64,000 nt of DNA from Bacillota bacterium (GTDB taxonomy: Bacteria > Bacillota > Clostridia > TANB77 > CAG-465): assembly GCA_023460235.1 (NCBI GenBank), contig JAEWRE010000067.1, forward strand, positions 5,300 through 69,299. Reading direction: 5' to 3'. Each line of letters opens with the position of its first letter. Position 1 is the first letter of the stretch. Below are positions 25,281 to 35,245 of the stretch, piece after piece. The translations under genes were made by a program, and so were the position numbers. The notes under the pieces were generated by a model. The model was not told the origin of the DNA, did no database searches, and saw only the letters and a list, made by a program, of their open reading frames with translations.

Positions 25281-28178
25281 ATGAAAAAAGGAATTAGCTT
25301 AATAGTTTTAATTATAACTATAATAGTAGTAATAATACTTGCTGGAGCAATTATTATTAGTATAAATAAAAATAATCCAATTAACTCGGCAAAATTAGCA
25401 AATTTAATTCAAGAAAAGGAATCTCTTGATACAAGTCTAATGTTATATGTAACAAAGCATACTACAGAATCACTTGCTAACTATAATTCATTTGATGTGG
25501 TAAAAGGAAGTGTGCAGGGTACTGATTCTCTTATTGATTTAAATGATGAAGTAATAACTAATGGAAAAAATATATATATTGCAAAAATTGATAAAATAAA
25601 ATCTATTTTAGGAATTGATATTAAAGATAAATTAAATTCAAAATGGTATATTGATCCTATTACATGTGAGTTTTATCTTGTGTATAATAATGTATCTGAT
25701 TATGATAATTATTTAGGAGAATATGATGAAGATACAGGAATACTTCATAATATAAATATTTCAACATTTGTTATTGCAAAAAATATAATAGAGAATGAAC
25801 CAAATAATATTTATTTTGGTACTGATTATACTGTAAATGAAAGCACAAATAATTCCACAACGTTTGCTAAGTTATCAAGTATTACTGGAAATAAGATAGT
25901 GATAAATAATAAAATAATAGGTGATATTAGTGGTGAATTTAATGTAAATGATGAAATAGTATTATATTCATCAAATTCAAATATTTTAGATAATTTTGGT
26001 TTATTTGAAATATTTAAAATAACTAATATAAATGGTGATAATATTGTTTTAAATAAAAATGTTTCAAATAACTTTTATCCAGATGTAACACAAGTAATTA
26101 AAGTTATGAATTATAATGAATTAACAATTCCAGAAAATGTTGTTGTATCTCCAACTGAATACAATGGCAATATAGGTGGCATCATTATAGTTAAAGCAAA
26201 AAAAATTAACCTATATGGGAAAATAAATGTCTCTTTTTTAGGATATAAATCAGAATATAATTCAATATTAAATGGAAAAGGACAAGCATCCGGAAATCCT
26301 AGTATTCCTGGAGGCTCAAATAAATATAGAGGTGGTAATGGAGGTGTAAATTATCAAGGTTATCAAGGAATATCAGCATATAATATCGAACAATATGACT
26401 TATTATCAAAAAACAGGATATATATGGGTGGAGGCTCTGTAAACACACGTGGCGGTGGAGCAATATATATAATATCTGATGAATTAAATATTGAATCACA
26501 ATATGCATTATCTGCTAATGGAAAAGGTGGAAGTGATATGAGTGGTGGTGGTGCTGGAGGTTCCATAATAATAAATTCTAAATTAATTAATTTTAACCAA
26601 CAATATAAAGATTATTTTGCAGGAGCAAACGGTGGTGGCGGAGCAGGAGAAATATTATCTGGAAGTACTTATCCTAAATATAATGGCTTAGATGGAACAA
26701 ATGTAAAAGGTGGAAACGGTGCCGGTGGAAATGGTGGTGCAGTTCCAGGAAATGGTATAGGTTCTAACGGCGGTGGCGGAGCAGTAAATAAAACATCAGG
26801 ATCAAACGCTACAACTACTTTAGCTGGAAATGGATCCAATAGTGGTTCTAGTACAGGCGGAAGTGGATATAATGCAGGAGGCGGCGGAGGAGCCGGAGGG
26901 TTTATTGAAATATATACTAATACAGATATTTCAAATATAGCTCTTACTGATTCTTACATATCAAGTTTTAAGAATGAAATATATAATGAAGTCGAAAATG
27001 AAAACAATAATTATTCAAATAAAGAAATTCAAATAAAACAAAGTACTACAAATGCTACTACATTTGCAAAAGCTTCAAATATTGAAAATAATAAAATTTC
27101 ATTGACTAATATAAATATTGGTGAAATTAGCAGTAATTTTGAAATTGGTGATGAAATCATGTTATATAATTCTAATAGCACTAATGAAAATAATATTGGA
27201 CAATATGAATTCTATAAAATAATAGAAATAGTAAATGATATAGTTACATTAGATAGAAATATAAGCTCAAAATTTGATACAACATTAACTCAAATAATTA
27301 AAGTTATGAATTACAATTATTTAAAAATAAATGATGGCGTAACCATTTCACCTATGCAATATGATGGAACTAAAGGTGGAATTGTAGTTATCAAATCTAA
27401 AAAAATAGATTTATATGGTAAAATAGATGTTTCATTCTTAGGATATAAATCTGGTCAAAATTCACCTAATAGTGGTGGCTCTCAAGCATCAGGTAATCCT
27501 AGTATGTCTGGTGGTTCTAATCAATATAGAGGCGGAAATGGAGGAAGAAATTATCAAGGTTACTATGGTATAGCAAAGAATGCAATTGGAAATCGTAACT
27601 TAAGAAGTTTAAATAGAATATATATGGGAGGTGGCTCTTTAAATAATACATGTGGTGGTGGAATAATATATTTAGTATCTGATGAATTAAATATATATTC
27701 TCAGTATGCTTTATCTGCTAATGGAAAAGGTGGAACTTCTATGAGCGGCGGTGGTGCCGGTGGAACTATACAGTTAATTTCAAACAATATAAATTTAACT
27801 GAACAATATAAAAACTATTTTGCGGGAGCAAACGGTGGTGGCGGAGCAGGAGAAATGTTATCTGGAAGTACTTATCCAAAATATAACGGTGTTGATGGAA
27901 CAAATGTAAAAGGTGGAAATGGTGCTGGTGGAAATGGCGGTGCAGTTCCAGGAAATGGTATAGGTTCTAACGGAGGTGGCGGAGCTGTAAATAAAACATC
28001 AGGCTCAAATGCCACAGTTACTTTAGCTGGTAATGGCTCAAATAGTGCTTCTAGCACAGGTGGAAGTGGATATAATGCAGGAGGTGGCGGAGGTGCAGGC
28101 GGATTCGTTGCCATTTATACTAATTCAGATCTAACAACTGTTACTTTAACCGATGCTTTTATATATAGCATAAATTAA
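25281..28178 (+). CDS. Prepilin-like surface protein with duplicated glycine-rich region
   Basis: 965 residues. The N-terminus MKKGISLIVLIITIIVVIIL is a prepilin-like signal: short basic lead, glycine, then a long hydrophobic helix; the usual Glu5 of type IV pilins is missing. After a spacer, two copies of a roughly 400-residue unit occur (starting near residues 193 and 593), each with TFAK, an IKVMNY stretch, a FLGYKS motif and glycine-rich runs such as ANGGGGAGE and GNGAGGNGGAVPGNG. Probably an exported adhesin or structural protein. AGAGAGG precedes the ATG. A bidirectional terminator follows. Confidence 0.75.
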   Translation: MKKGISLIVLIITIIVVIILAGAIIISINKNNPINSAKLANLIQEKESLDTSLMLYVTKHTTESLANYNSFDVVKGSVQGTDSLIDLNDEVITNGKNIYIAKIDKIKSILGIDIKDKLNSKWYIDPITCEFYLVYNNVSDYDNYLGEYDEDTGILHNINISTFVIAKNIIENEPNNIYFGTDYTVNESTNNSTTFAKLSSITGNKIVINNKIIGDISGEFNVNDEIVLYSSNSNILDNFGLFEIFKITNINGDNIVLNKNVSNNFYPDVTQVIKVMNYNELTIPENVVVSPTEYNGNIGGIIIVKAKKINLYGKINVSFLGYKSEYNSILNGKGQASGNPSIPGGSNKYRGGNGGVNYQGYQGISAYNIEQYDLLSKNRIYMGGGSVNTRGGGAIYIISDELNIESQYALSANGKGGSDMSGGGAGGSIIINSKLINFNQQYKDYFAGANGGGGAGEILSGSTYPKYNGLDGTNVKGGNGAGGNGGAVPGNGIGSNGGGGAVNKTSGSNATTTLAGNGSNSGSSTGGSGYNAGGGGGAGGFIEIYTNTDISNIALTDSYISSFKNEIYNEVENENNNYSNKEIQIKQSTTNATTFAKASNIENNKISLTNINIGEISSNFEIGDEIMLYNSNSTNENNIGQYEFYKIIEIVNDIVTLDRNISSKFDTTLTQIIKVMNYNYLKINDGVTISPMQYDGTKGGIVVIKSKKIDLYGKIDVSFLGYKSGQNSPNSGGSQASGNPSMSGGSNQYRGGNGGRNYQGYYGIAKNAIGNRNLRSLNRIYMGGGSLNNTCGGGIIYLVSDELNIYSQYALSANGKGGTSMSGGGAGGTIQLISNNINLTEQYKNYFAGANGGGGAGEMLSGSTYPKYNGVDGTNVKGGNGAGGNGGAVPGNGIGSNGGGGAVNKTSGSNATVTLAGNGSNSASSTGGSGYNAGGGGGAGGFVAIYTNSDLTTVTLTDAFIYSIN
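26621..28110 (+). repeat. 1.2-kb-spaced direct DNA repeats inside the glycine-rich gene
   Basis: The stretch from about 26621 to 26900 is repeated almost base for base from about 27821 to 28100, for example GCAAACGGTGGTGGCGGAGC in both. It lies within the protein duplication and could permit recombination between the copies. Confidence 0.75.
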
Positions 28179-28193
28179 TATAATATTTAACAC

Positions 28194-28228
28194 AAAATAG
28201 ACTAAGAAATTATTTCTTAGTCTATTTT
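28194..28228. terminator. Perfect bidirectional terminator
   Basis: A 17-bp perfect inverted repeat (28194-28210 with 28212-28228, core AGACTAAGAAAT) with A-rich and T-rich flanks. It serves both convergent genes and overlaps the end of rimI. Confidence 0.85.
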
Positions 28229-28672
28229 TAATGTATAAATTAAAGCATTTTCTTTATTATCAGAGTAATAATTTTTTCTTTTATTTATTAGTTTAAATCC
28301 ATTTTTTTCATATAATCTTTGAGCAGGGAAATTAGATTCTCTTACTTCTAACATAATAGTGCTTATATTATTTTCTTTTGCCAAATTTATTATATGATTA
28401 AGTAATACATTGCCATATCCTAATTTTTGAAACTCTTTAGCAATAACTATGGATAATAGATCCATTGAATCAAATATTTTACTAATGCCAACAAAACCTA
28501 TTAGTTTTGTTTTAGAGTTATTTGTTTTTAAAGCGAAGTAGTTATAATTTTCAATATTTAAATCCTCAATTAGTGATTTTTCACTTACTATATGGATACC
28601 AAGTTCTTTTTGGATTTCTATAATTTCACTTATATCATTTTTAGATAAGTTTTGTATAATATATTTATTCAC
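28217..28672 (-). CDS. rimI: Ribosomal-protein-alanine N-acetyltransferase RimI (GNAT family)
   Basis: 151 residues with the GNAT fold: IVIAKEFQKLGYGNVLLNHIIN is the acetyl-CoA binding segment, followed by MLEVRESNFPAQRLYEKNGFKLINKRKNYY, the RimI signature. It acetylates an N-terminal alanine, classically of S18. The start overlaps the tsaB end by 8 bases, and together with tsaE it forms the conserved tsaE-tsaB-rimI cluster. Confidence 0.92.
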   Translation of the reverse strand: MNKYIIQNLSKNDISEIIEIQKELGIHIVSEKSLIEDLNIENYNYFALKTNNSKTKLIGFVGISKIFDSMDLLSIVIAKEFQKLGYGNVLLNHIINLAKENNISTIMLEVRESNFPAQRLYEKNGFKLINKRKNYYSDNKENALIYTLKID

Positions 28673-29414
28673 TTTTCATCCTTTCTGCTTGAGAAAGTCT
28701 TGCATATTCAGCATTAAGTAAAAAAGCATCTTTTATATAGTTATCTTTGTTTGATACGTAGCTAAAAGCCTTTATGACATCTTTTGCGTTTGGATAATAA
28801 TTATATAAAACAATATTAGTATGATTAATAAATAGTTGAGATAGTTTTTCTTTATTTTCATCAATAATATCTCCAGCTAATATTATATTTTCATCTGTTA
28901 TATTTTCAAAATTTTCAACTGATGTACTAAAAGCGTAATTAATTTCAGTATTTGAAATATCAGTTATTTTTTCTATATTGATACTTTTATCTAAACCTAG
29001 ATAAGTTATTTTATATAACGAAAAATAAACTCTATCATTTTTTGCATCTATAAATGTAGAAATGTAAGAAGACATATCTTCGTCATCTAGTTTAGTATTT
29101 TCAATAAATGCTTTTATTGCCATACACTCAAGTGTTGAAATAGAAAAAATCTTTTTATTTAATACATGTGCAAAAGCTTTTAATGTTGATAATCCAATAC
29201 GAATTCCTGTAAATGATCCTGGACCATTAATACAAGCAAATGTATCAATCTCAGATAGAGAAGTACCAGAGATCTTTAAAGTATCATCAATAAGTGGTAA
29301 TAACTTTTCAGAATGCGTTATTTTATTATCAATACTATTCTCAAAAATTTCATTTCCTTTTTTTAAGCAAACTGATGCTACTTTTGTTGTAGTATCTATT
29401 GAAAGTATATTCAT
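28665..29414 (-). CDS. tsaB: tRNA threonylcarbamoyladenosine biosynthesis protein TsaB
   Basis: 249 residues from the ATG at 29414, since GGAGG sits 8 bases upstream; the frame extends to 29429 but would include that site. The start MNILSIDTTTKVASVCLKKG and the FACINGPGSFTGIRIGLSTLKAFAH motif identify TsaB of the ASKHA fold. TsaB is the scaffold partner of TsaD and TsaE in making t6A37 of ANN-decoding tRNAs. tsaD is not in the window. Confidence 0.94.
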   Translation of the reverse strand: MNILSIDTTTKVASVCLKKGNEIFENSIDNKITHSEKLLPLIDDTLKISGTSLSEIDTFACINGPGSFTGIRIGLSTLKAFAHVLNKKIFSISTLECMAIKAFIENTKLDDEDMSSYISTFIDAKNDRVYFSLYKITYLGLDKSINIEKITDISNTEINYAFSTSVENFENITDENIILAGDIIDENKEKLSQLFINHTNIVLYNYYPNAKDVIKAFSYVSNKDNYIKDAFLLNAEYARLSQAERMKSE

Positions 29415-29416
29415 TA

Positions 29417-29923
29417 TCATTTCCTCCATATGTGAAAGTATCTTTTATTATCATTTAATTCATCTTTAGATATATCAATAAATATTGTATTTTTAGGTAA
29501 TATTTCTTTAATTATATTTCCCCATTCAATTATGCAAAGACCATTTTCAAAATATTCTGTTCCAATATCTGATATGAATTCATCTACGCTTTCAATTCTG
29601 TATACGTCAAAATGATAAATTGATGATTCATCCTTTAATGTATATTCATTTACTATTGTAAATGTTGGGCTTGATACTTGATTTTCAATTTCAAAGTATT
29701 TTGCAATACCAGACATAAACACTGTTTTTCCGCTACCAAGTTCACCATTTAAAACTAATATATCAGAAGAATTTAGTTTTTTTGCAAAGTAATATCCTAG
29801 TTCATTAGTTTCTAAGTAAGAATTTGACTCTAAAGTGTAGTCAAAACTTGCTTTTTTTGAGGTATCGAATATTTGATTTACTAATTCTTCGATTTTGTTA
29901 TTTTCTTTAATCACTATTTTCAC
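29417..29923 (-). CDS. tsaE: tRNA threonylcarbamoyladenosine biosynthesis protein TsaE (ATPase)
   Basis: 168 residues with Walker A LNGELGSGKTVFMSGIAKYF, the SSPTFTIVNEY switch and HFDVYRIESVDEF and CIIEWGNI motifs, all TsaE-specific. It is the ATPase that resets the TsaBD complex in t6A synthesis. It is the first gene of the minus-strand tsaE-tsaB-rimI operon, transcribed away from the surface-protein gene at 30061. Confidence 0.94.
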   Translation of the reverse strand: MKIVIKENNKIEELVNQIFDTSKKASFDYTLESNSYLETNELGYYFAKKLNSSDILVLNGELGSGKTVFMSGIAKYFEIENQVSSPTFTIVNEYTLKDESSIYHFDVYRIESVDEFISDIGTEYFENGLCIIEWGNIIKEILPKNTIFIDISKDELNDNKRYFHIWRK

Positions 29924-30060
29924 CTAATTAATTATATCAAAAAAATGTCTAAATTTCAAATGTTAATATATTTTTTAAATATTTTGGACAAAATATAAAT
30001 AATATCTTGAAAATATTTGAAAAAATATATAAAATGTATGATATAGTGGAAGGTGAAAAA

Positions 30061-32277
30061 TTGAAAGAAGCTAATGTGGATTTTGGTAAAGGGGGTATTA
30101 CTTTACTTGTGCTTGTTGTGTCAATTATAGTTATAATAATATTATCAACTGTAACGGTTCTAAATATAAATGATACAGCTACAGATGCAAGTAGAGCAAA
30201 TTTTTCAAAACAACTGGATACTATTACTGAAAAGTCAAAAGAATACTATGTGCAAAATAATGAAATGCCAACCATAAGTGGTACTAATGAAATGGCACTT
30301 AGTGACGTTTTAACATTAGGAGCTCTTAGCGATGAAGATAAATCTATTCTTTTAAGTGAAATGACAGAGGCAAATGATAATTATGATAACATTGAAGTTA
30401 AGAAATTTTATCAAATAGATTTGCAAAAAATAAGTATAAAGAATTCAAAAAGAGGAAACAAGAGTCTAGGCAACAATGATGTATACTTAATATCTGATTC
30501 TATGAAAATTTATTATCTTAGAGGAATAAAAATTGGAACTGATAAGTATTTTTCTCTTTCATCAAGATTAAGCAGTGTACAAGAAATACAAGGAAAAACT
30601 CCAATTTATTCAAGTGTTGAAGTAGCAAACTTAACTGTGAAAAAAGAAAGAAATACTTGGACAAATAAAATTGGAATAGATGTAAAGGTAAGTATGAATG
30701 ATGATGAAAAACTATATATAAAATTGCCAAATACTGATAAAAAAATAGTTTCTACTTCAAAAGGATTAAATACTTTTAAATTTGATTCACTTGAAGAATT
30801 AGCAAATAATAACTTTTCAAATAAGGTAGTAGACCTTACCCAAGAAGAAATTAATTCATTTAAAATTCTTCCACAAAATAATAAAAATATAATTTTTATA
30901 AAAACAAAAAATGATAATGTAGTTGCAAATATAACTGTTGATTTATCAAATTATGAGACTGAATTACCAACTTATGATAATAGTAGTATAAAATTAGTTG
31001 AATCAACTGATACAAATGTACTTCAAATTGTTGTAGCAGATGCTATAAGTGATATAAAAGAGACAAGATATGAGTATTTAACAAAATATAACGAATCTAA
31101 TGCTCTAGTAAACTACTACGGTAATGTGAATATTAATCAGGATTATTTATTAAATAATGGTAAAAAAGCGATTTTATGCTTTGAAACAACAACTTGCCTT
31201 ACAATACCTAAAAATGTCAATTCTGTAAGAGTCTTGTTAATAGACAATGCAGGAAATACTAATATGTTTGATGTCAATAATACATCCAGTCCTGTAATTT
31301 TAAACGCAGCTACAACAAATATAACATCTAAAACTTTAAATTTTAATGTAAATGTAATAGCAAAAAATAAAAATGTATCAAAAATCTATACATATTTAAG
31401 TATAGATGGTTCTAGCTACAGCAATGAAGTAATATATGATGCAGTTGCAAATAGTGATAATTATTCTGTAAATTGCACATATTCAAATATACAAAGTGCA
31501 AAGAAGAATATATCAATAAAAATTGTAGCTTATGATAACTCTAATCCGAAGAAAATAATAGAAACTAAATATTTAAGTGCTACACCTGTAGTTGAAGTCG
31601 AAGTTCCAACTAACATATATACTAATAATTTTGATTTCACGACATGGGTCAGTGGAGGAGAATATTACTACTCTATAACTTTTTATATAACCAATACTTC
31701 AAATACTAGCGTAAATGGCTGGAATTTAGAAATGGATTTTCCATCTGGTTTAGTAGTAACAAATATATGGAATGCAACATATGCATCATCAAATAATAGA
31801 ATTACATTTACTAATATGTCATATAATTCTGTTATAGATCCTCAAAAAACTGTATCATTTGGTGTTCAATTTAAATATTCAAAGCTTGATTTTTATCCAT
31901 ATAATATTAAGATTAATGGACAAAATATTCCAAATAAAGAAAAACCTGCAGTTAGTGGAAATATTGATGTAGCATTTAATCTTCAAAGTAAATGGCAATC
32001 AGGTCAATATTATTATTATAGTTATAGTATTGATGTTACAAATAAAACTTCAGCTGCAATAAAGACATGGGCATTTGATATAGTTACAGATTCTACTACA
32101 AATATGTCTCAAATATGGAATGGAAAATATACTAAATCAAATGTAACGTACACAATATCAAATGTTGATTATAATGGAGCACTTTCAATAAATTATAAAG
32201 CAAATTTTGGAATGATTATTGAAACTAAAAATGCTAACTTTATACCAGTTGCTAGTAATTTAAAATTTACATATTAA
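30061..32277 (+). CDS. Prepilin-like surface protein with two CBM2-like modules
   Basis: About 738 residues from TTG 30061, which follows GGAAGGTG; TTG 30007 and ATG 30034 are in-frame alternatives without a site. The prepilin-like N-terminus GKGGITLLVLVVSIIVIIIL is followed by a pilin-like domain with EYYVQNNEMPTISGTN and FYQIDLQK. Two tandem C-terminal modules resemble family 2 carbohydrate-binding modules: the first has ITNTSNTSVNGWNLEMDFPS and IWNATY, the second IDVTNKTSAAIKTWAFDI and IWNGKY. It probably binds polysaccharide at the cell surface. Confidence 0.75.
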   Translation: MKEANVDFGKGGITLLVLVVSIIVIIILSTVTVLNINDTATDASRANFSKQLDTITEKSKEYYVQNNEMPTISGTNEMALSDVLTLGALSDEDKSILLSEMTEANDNYDNIEVKKFYQIDLQKISIKNSKRGNKSLGNNDVYLISDSMKIYYLRGIKIGTDKYFSLSSRLSSVQEIQGKTPIYSSVEVANLTVKKERNTWTNKIGIDVKVSMNDDEKLYIKLPNTDKKIVSTSKGLNTFKFDSLEELANNNFSNKVVDLTQEEINSFKILPQNNKNIIFIKTKNDNVVANITVDLSNYETELPTYDNSSIKLVESTDTNVLQIVVADAISDIKETRYEYLTKYNESNALVNYYGNVNINQDYLLNNGKKAILCFETTTCLTIPKNVNSVRVLLIDNAGNTNMFDVNNTSSPVILNAATTNITSKTLNFNVNVIAKNKNVSKIYTYLSIDGSSYSNEVIYDAVANSDNYSVNCTYSNIQSAKKNISIKIVAYDNSNPKKIIETKYLSATPVVEVEVPTNIYTNNFDFTTWVSGGEYYYSITFYITNTSNTSVNGWNLEMDFPSGLVVTNIWNATYASSNNRITFTNMSYNSVIDPQKTVSFGVQFKYSKLDFYPYNIKINGQNIPNKEKPAVSGNIDVAFNLQSKWQSGQYYYYSYSIDVTNKTSAAIKTWAFDIVTDSTTNMSQIWNGKYTKSNVTYTISNVDYNGALSINYKANFGMIIETKNANFIPVASNLKFTY

Positions 32278-32350
32278 TATTAAAAATAAATTAAATCAAA
32301 AATAAAGATATAAAATTTATTCATAAAGAAATTTTGGGGGCGATATATAG

Positions 32351-35191
32351 ATGAATAAAAAGCATGATAAAAATGGTATTTCTCTTTTAATACTTGTGGT
32401 CTCTATTGCAATTATACTAATAATATCTTCAGTTGCAATTGTAAACACAAATAAATCTTTAAAGGATGCTAAAATGTCTTCTTTTTCAGAAGAACTTGCA
32501 ACAATTGAAGATCAGGTGAAAATATATTATGTTAAAAATAATGAGATGCCAACTGTAAATGGTACAAACGTTATGTCAGAGCAAGAAATGATTAATTTAG
32601 CTGCTCTTGATAGTTCATCTATGACATCGCTTCAAAATGAATTATCATTAAATGGAGATCAAAGTAATGATACAAATTCTGGAGAATTTTATCAAATTGA
32701 TTTAAATAAACTTGATCTTGATAATGTAAAAAAAGGAACAAAACAGTCTTCACAAAATGATGTATATGTTGCATCATACCCTTCAATGAATATATATTAT
32801 TTAAAGGGTGAAAAAATTGGTAGTGAATTATATTTTTCGCTTAGTTCAAGAATAACTGGTGTTGTTTCTCTTGATAAAATATTAAAAGACACATCATTTA
32901 CTACAATTCAAAAGGTAAATGGACTTATAGTAAAAAGTGATATTAAGACTTGGAATAGTAAAATGGGAATAACAATTCAAGCATTAATAGAATCAGATGA
33001 AAAATTACTTATAGGGTTATCTGGTGTTGATGGACAAAAAGAAGTTAGTACCAATATAGGATTAAATACATTTAATTTTAATAGTATTGATGACATTAAA
33101 TCAGTTGTTACTCTTACCAATGATGAGATAACTAGTTTTAATAACTATTCTGATTCAAAATATATAGATATAATAAAAAAGAAAAATGGTGTTAATATTG
33201 GAGTTATAAGAATAGATTTATCAAAATATGATAATGAAAAACCTAAAATAACTGAAAATCTTTCTGTTGAAGCAAGAGAACAAGAAAATGTAGGATATTT
33301 TAAAGTTTCTGATACTGGTGGAAGTGGTATTAAGGAAGTAAGGTATGACTTTTTAACTAGGTTTGATAATAATGGAAATATTGTACCGTATTATGAAAAT
33401 ATTACATCATTTGATACATCATATTTAAGAAATCAAGGTAAAAAAGTGATTCCGGCATCAGATGGTAGTGCACAAGTGGTGCTTCCAAAAGACGTACAGT
33501 CTATACAGATATTAGTACAAGATAATGCGGGAAATAGTGAAATATTCACTCAAATAACTAGGCCAGATGTATATGTTGGTATAGTACCTAAAAATATGAA
33601 TGATACAAATGCAACGTTTGATTTAGTTGTTGACAGCTTAAATGGAATAAGTTTAGTTAATACATATATGAGTTTAGATGGTGTAACATATTCAAATTTA
33701 CAAGATTATACTTCAAGTAATTCAAATAAACTTGTTATAAAATGTGATAGATATACTACGATATCAACAGATAAAAGTTACATATATATAAAAGCTATAG
33801 TAAAAGATGCAAATGTTGATACAAGTAAAAGAAAAACTGAGGTAAGGGTTTTAAGAATTGATAGAAGTCAAGGTATTGTATCTAAAGTCAATGCGCCTAA
33901 AATATTGCAGGGTATGACGCCGATAAAATTTGATACTAGTGGTAATGTTGTTGACACTACTTCTAGTGATTTGGATTGGTATTCATATGTAGATACAACA
34001 TATAGTGCGAGTATATCTAACTGGGCAAATGCCAGAACTGTTGATGGAAGTGAGTGGGTATGGATTCCAAGATATGCATATAGAATAGTTAATGGATATC
34101 ATAGTAGTAATAAAGGAATTATAGAAATTAAGTTCTTAGATGGTGCTACAAATAATTTTATAGATGGAAGCGGACAAGCAGTATCTGATCCAGATAAAAT
34201 TACATATAATGGAAGTACACAAAATGAATTTTTAGTTCATCCAGCATTTGCTAATAACGTAAATAATGGTGGTTGGGATAGTGAGCTTACAGGAATGTGG
34301 GTAGCAAAATATGAAGCTGGATATGAGGAACCAGGTAATGCGATTGATTCTAACGTTACATATAGTGGAGACTCAAATACATACCTTTCAACTGGTAATT
34401 TTGGTGGAGCAAAGAACTATTATGGAAATATAACAAGTGGAACAACAAAAATAAAATATCCTGTATTTAAGGCAAATAGATATTCATATAGTGCTATAAA
34501 TATTAGTTCTGCTTATAGCATATCAAAAGCTTTAGGTGATACAGCTAATCCTTATGGAATAACACCTAGTCTAAATCCACATCTTATGAAAACAACAGAA
34601 TATGGTGCAATTTCATATCTTACATATAGCAAGTATGGAATTAATAGAAAAGATATAACTGTAAATAGTACTAATGCAAATATATCGGCGCAAGCAATTC
34701 ATGCAATTACTGCTGGTGGAAATGGTACAAATGCAAAAGCGTTAAATGAGGCAACAGCTATTACAAATAATAAACTACAAAGTTCAACTGGAAATATATA
34801 TGGAATATATGACTTATCAGGTGGATTATGGGAGGAGCAAGCAAGTTATATTTCAAATTATAATTCTAGCTTTTCTACATATGCTATAAATATGCTAAAT
34901 GATGGTGGTGCTACAACTAGTATAAAGTATAAATTAGTATATAGTAACGGTTATAGCTCGAAAATTAAAGGTGATGGAATTTATGAAACATCGTCGTCTT
35001 CAACAACTGATACAGATAGCAATAATAGTTGGAATAAAAATTACTCTGTTTTTCCATATAATGCTTATCCACTATTTTACTTATCAGGTAAATATTCAAA
35101 TGGAACGTCTGCTGGTATATTTACTTATCATCATGACACAGGATTATCTAGCTATGGGACTGGTTTTAGAGTTGCATTATCGCCTACATAA
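32351..35191 (+). CDS. Prepilin-like surface protein with FGE/C-type-lectin-like C-terminal domain
   Basis: 946 residues, ATG after GGGGGCGAT. The N-terminus KNGISLLILVVSIAIILIIS is prepilin-like. Residues 40-180 share IYYVKNNEMPTVNGTN, FYQIDLNKLDL and IYYLKGEKIGSELYFSLSSR with the protein at 30061. A middle Ig-like part follows (SDTGGSGIKEVRYDF). The C-terminal 420 residues have GMTPIKF, WVWIPRYAYRI, LTGMWVAKYEAG, GNIYGIYDLSGGLWEE and final GFRVAL, the pattern of the sulfatase-modifying-factor/FGE fold. It likely acts as a binding domain, not an enzyme. Confidence 0.75.
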   Translation: MNKKHDKNGISLLILVVSIAIILIISSVAIVNTNKSLKDAKMSSFSEELATIEDQVKIYYVKNNEMPTVNGTNVMSEQEMINLAALDSSSMTSLQNELSLNGDQSNDTNSGEFYQIDLNKLDLDNVKKGTKQSSQNDVYVASYPSMNIYYLKGEKIGSELYFSLSSRITGVVSLDKILKDTSFTTIQKVNGLIVKSDIKTWNSKMGITIQALIESDEKLLIGLSGVDGQKEVSTNIGLNTFNFNSIDDIKSVVTLTNDEITSFNNYSDSKYIDIIKKKNGVNIGVIRIDLSKYDNEKPKITENLSVEAREQENVGYFKVSDTGGSGIKEVRYDFLTRFDNNGNIVPYYENITSFDTSYLRNQGKKVIPASDGSAQVVLPKDVQSIQILVQDNAGNSEIFTQITRPDVYVGIVPKNMNDTNATFDLVVDSLNGISLVNTYMSLDGVTYSNLQDYTSSNSNKLVIKCDRYTTISTDKSYIYIKAIVKDANVDTSKRKTEVRVLRIDRSQGIVSKVNAPKILQGMTPIKFDTSGNVVDTTSSDLDWYSYVDTTYSASISNWANARTVDGSEWVWIPRYAYRIVNGYHSSNKGIIEIKFLDGATNNFIDGSGQAVSDPDKITYNGSTQNEFLVHPAFANNVNNGGWDSELTGMWVAKYEAGYEEPGNAIDSNVTYSGDSNTYLSTGNFGGAKNYYGNITSGTTKIKYPVFKANRYSYSAINISSAYSISKALGDTANPYGITPSLNPHLMKTTEYGAISYLTYSKYGINRKDITVNSTNANISAQAIHAITAGGNGTNAKALNEATAITNNKLQSSTGNIYGIYDLSGGLWEEQASYISNYNSSFSTYAINMLNDGGATTSIKYKLVYSNGYSSKIKGDGIYETSSSSTTDTDSNNSWNKNYSVFPYNAYPLFYLSGKYSNGTSAGIFTYHHDTGLSSYGTGFRVALSPT

Positions 35192-35245
35192 GAAGAGAAA
35201 AGAATTTTACAATATTATATATTAATATTTATATTGGAGGTAAAT

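Noticed and set aside
26600..28100. CRISPR-like or satellite repeats
   Set aside because: The repeated units are in-frame glycine-rich codons of one protein; no regular spacers.
26299..28114. Open frames on the minus strand opposite the glycine-rich gene
   Set aside because: They are mirror frames of GGN-rich codons (proline-rich shadows) without ribosome binding sites.
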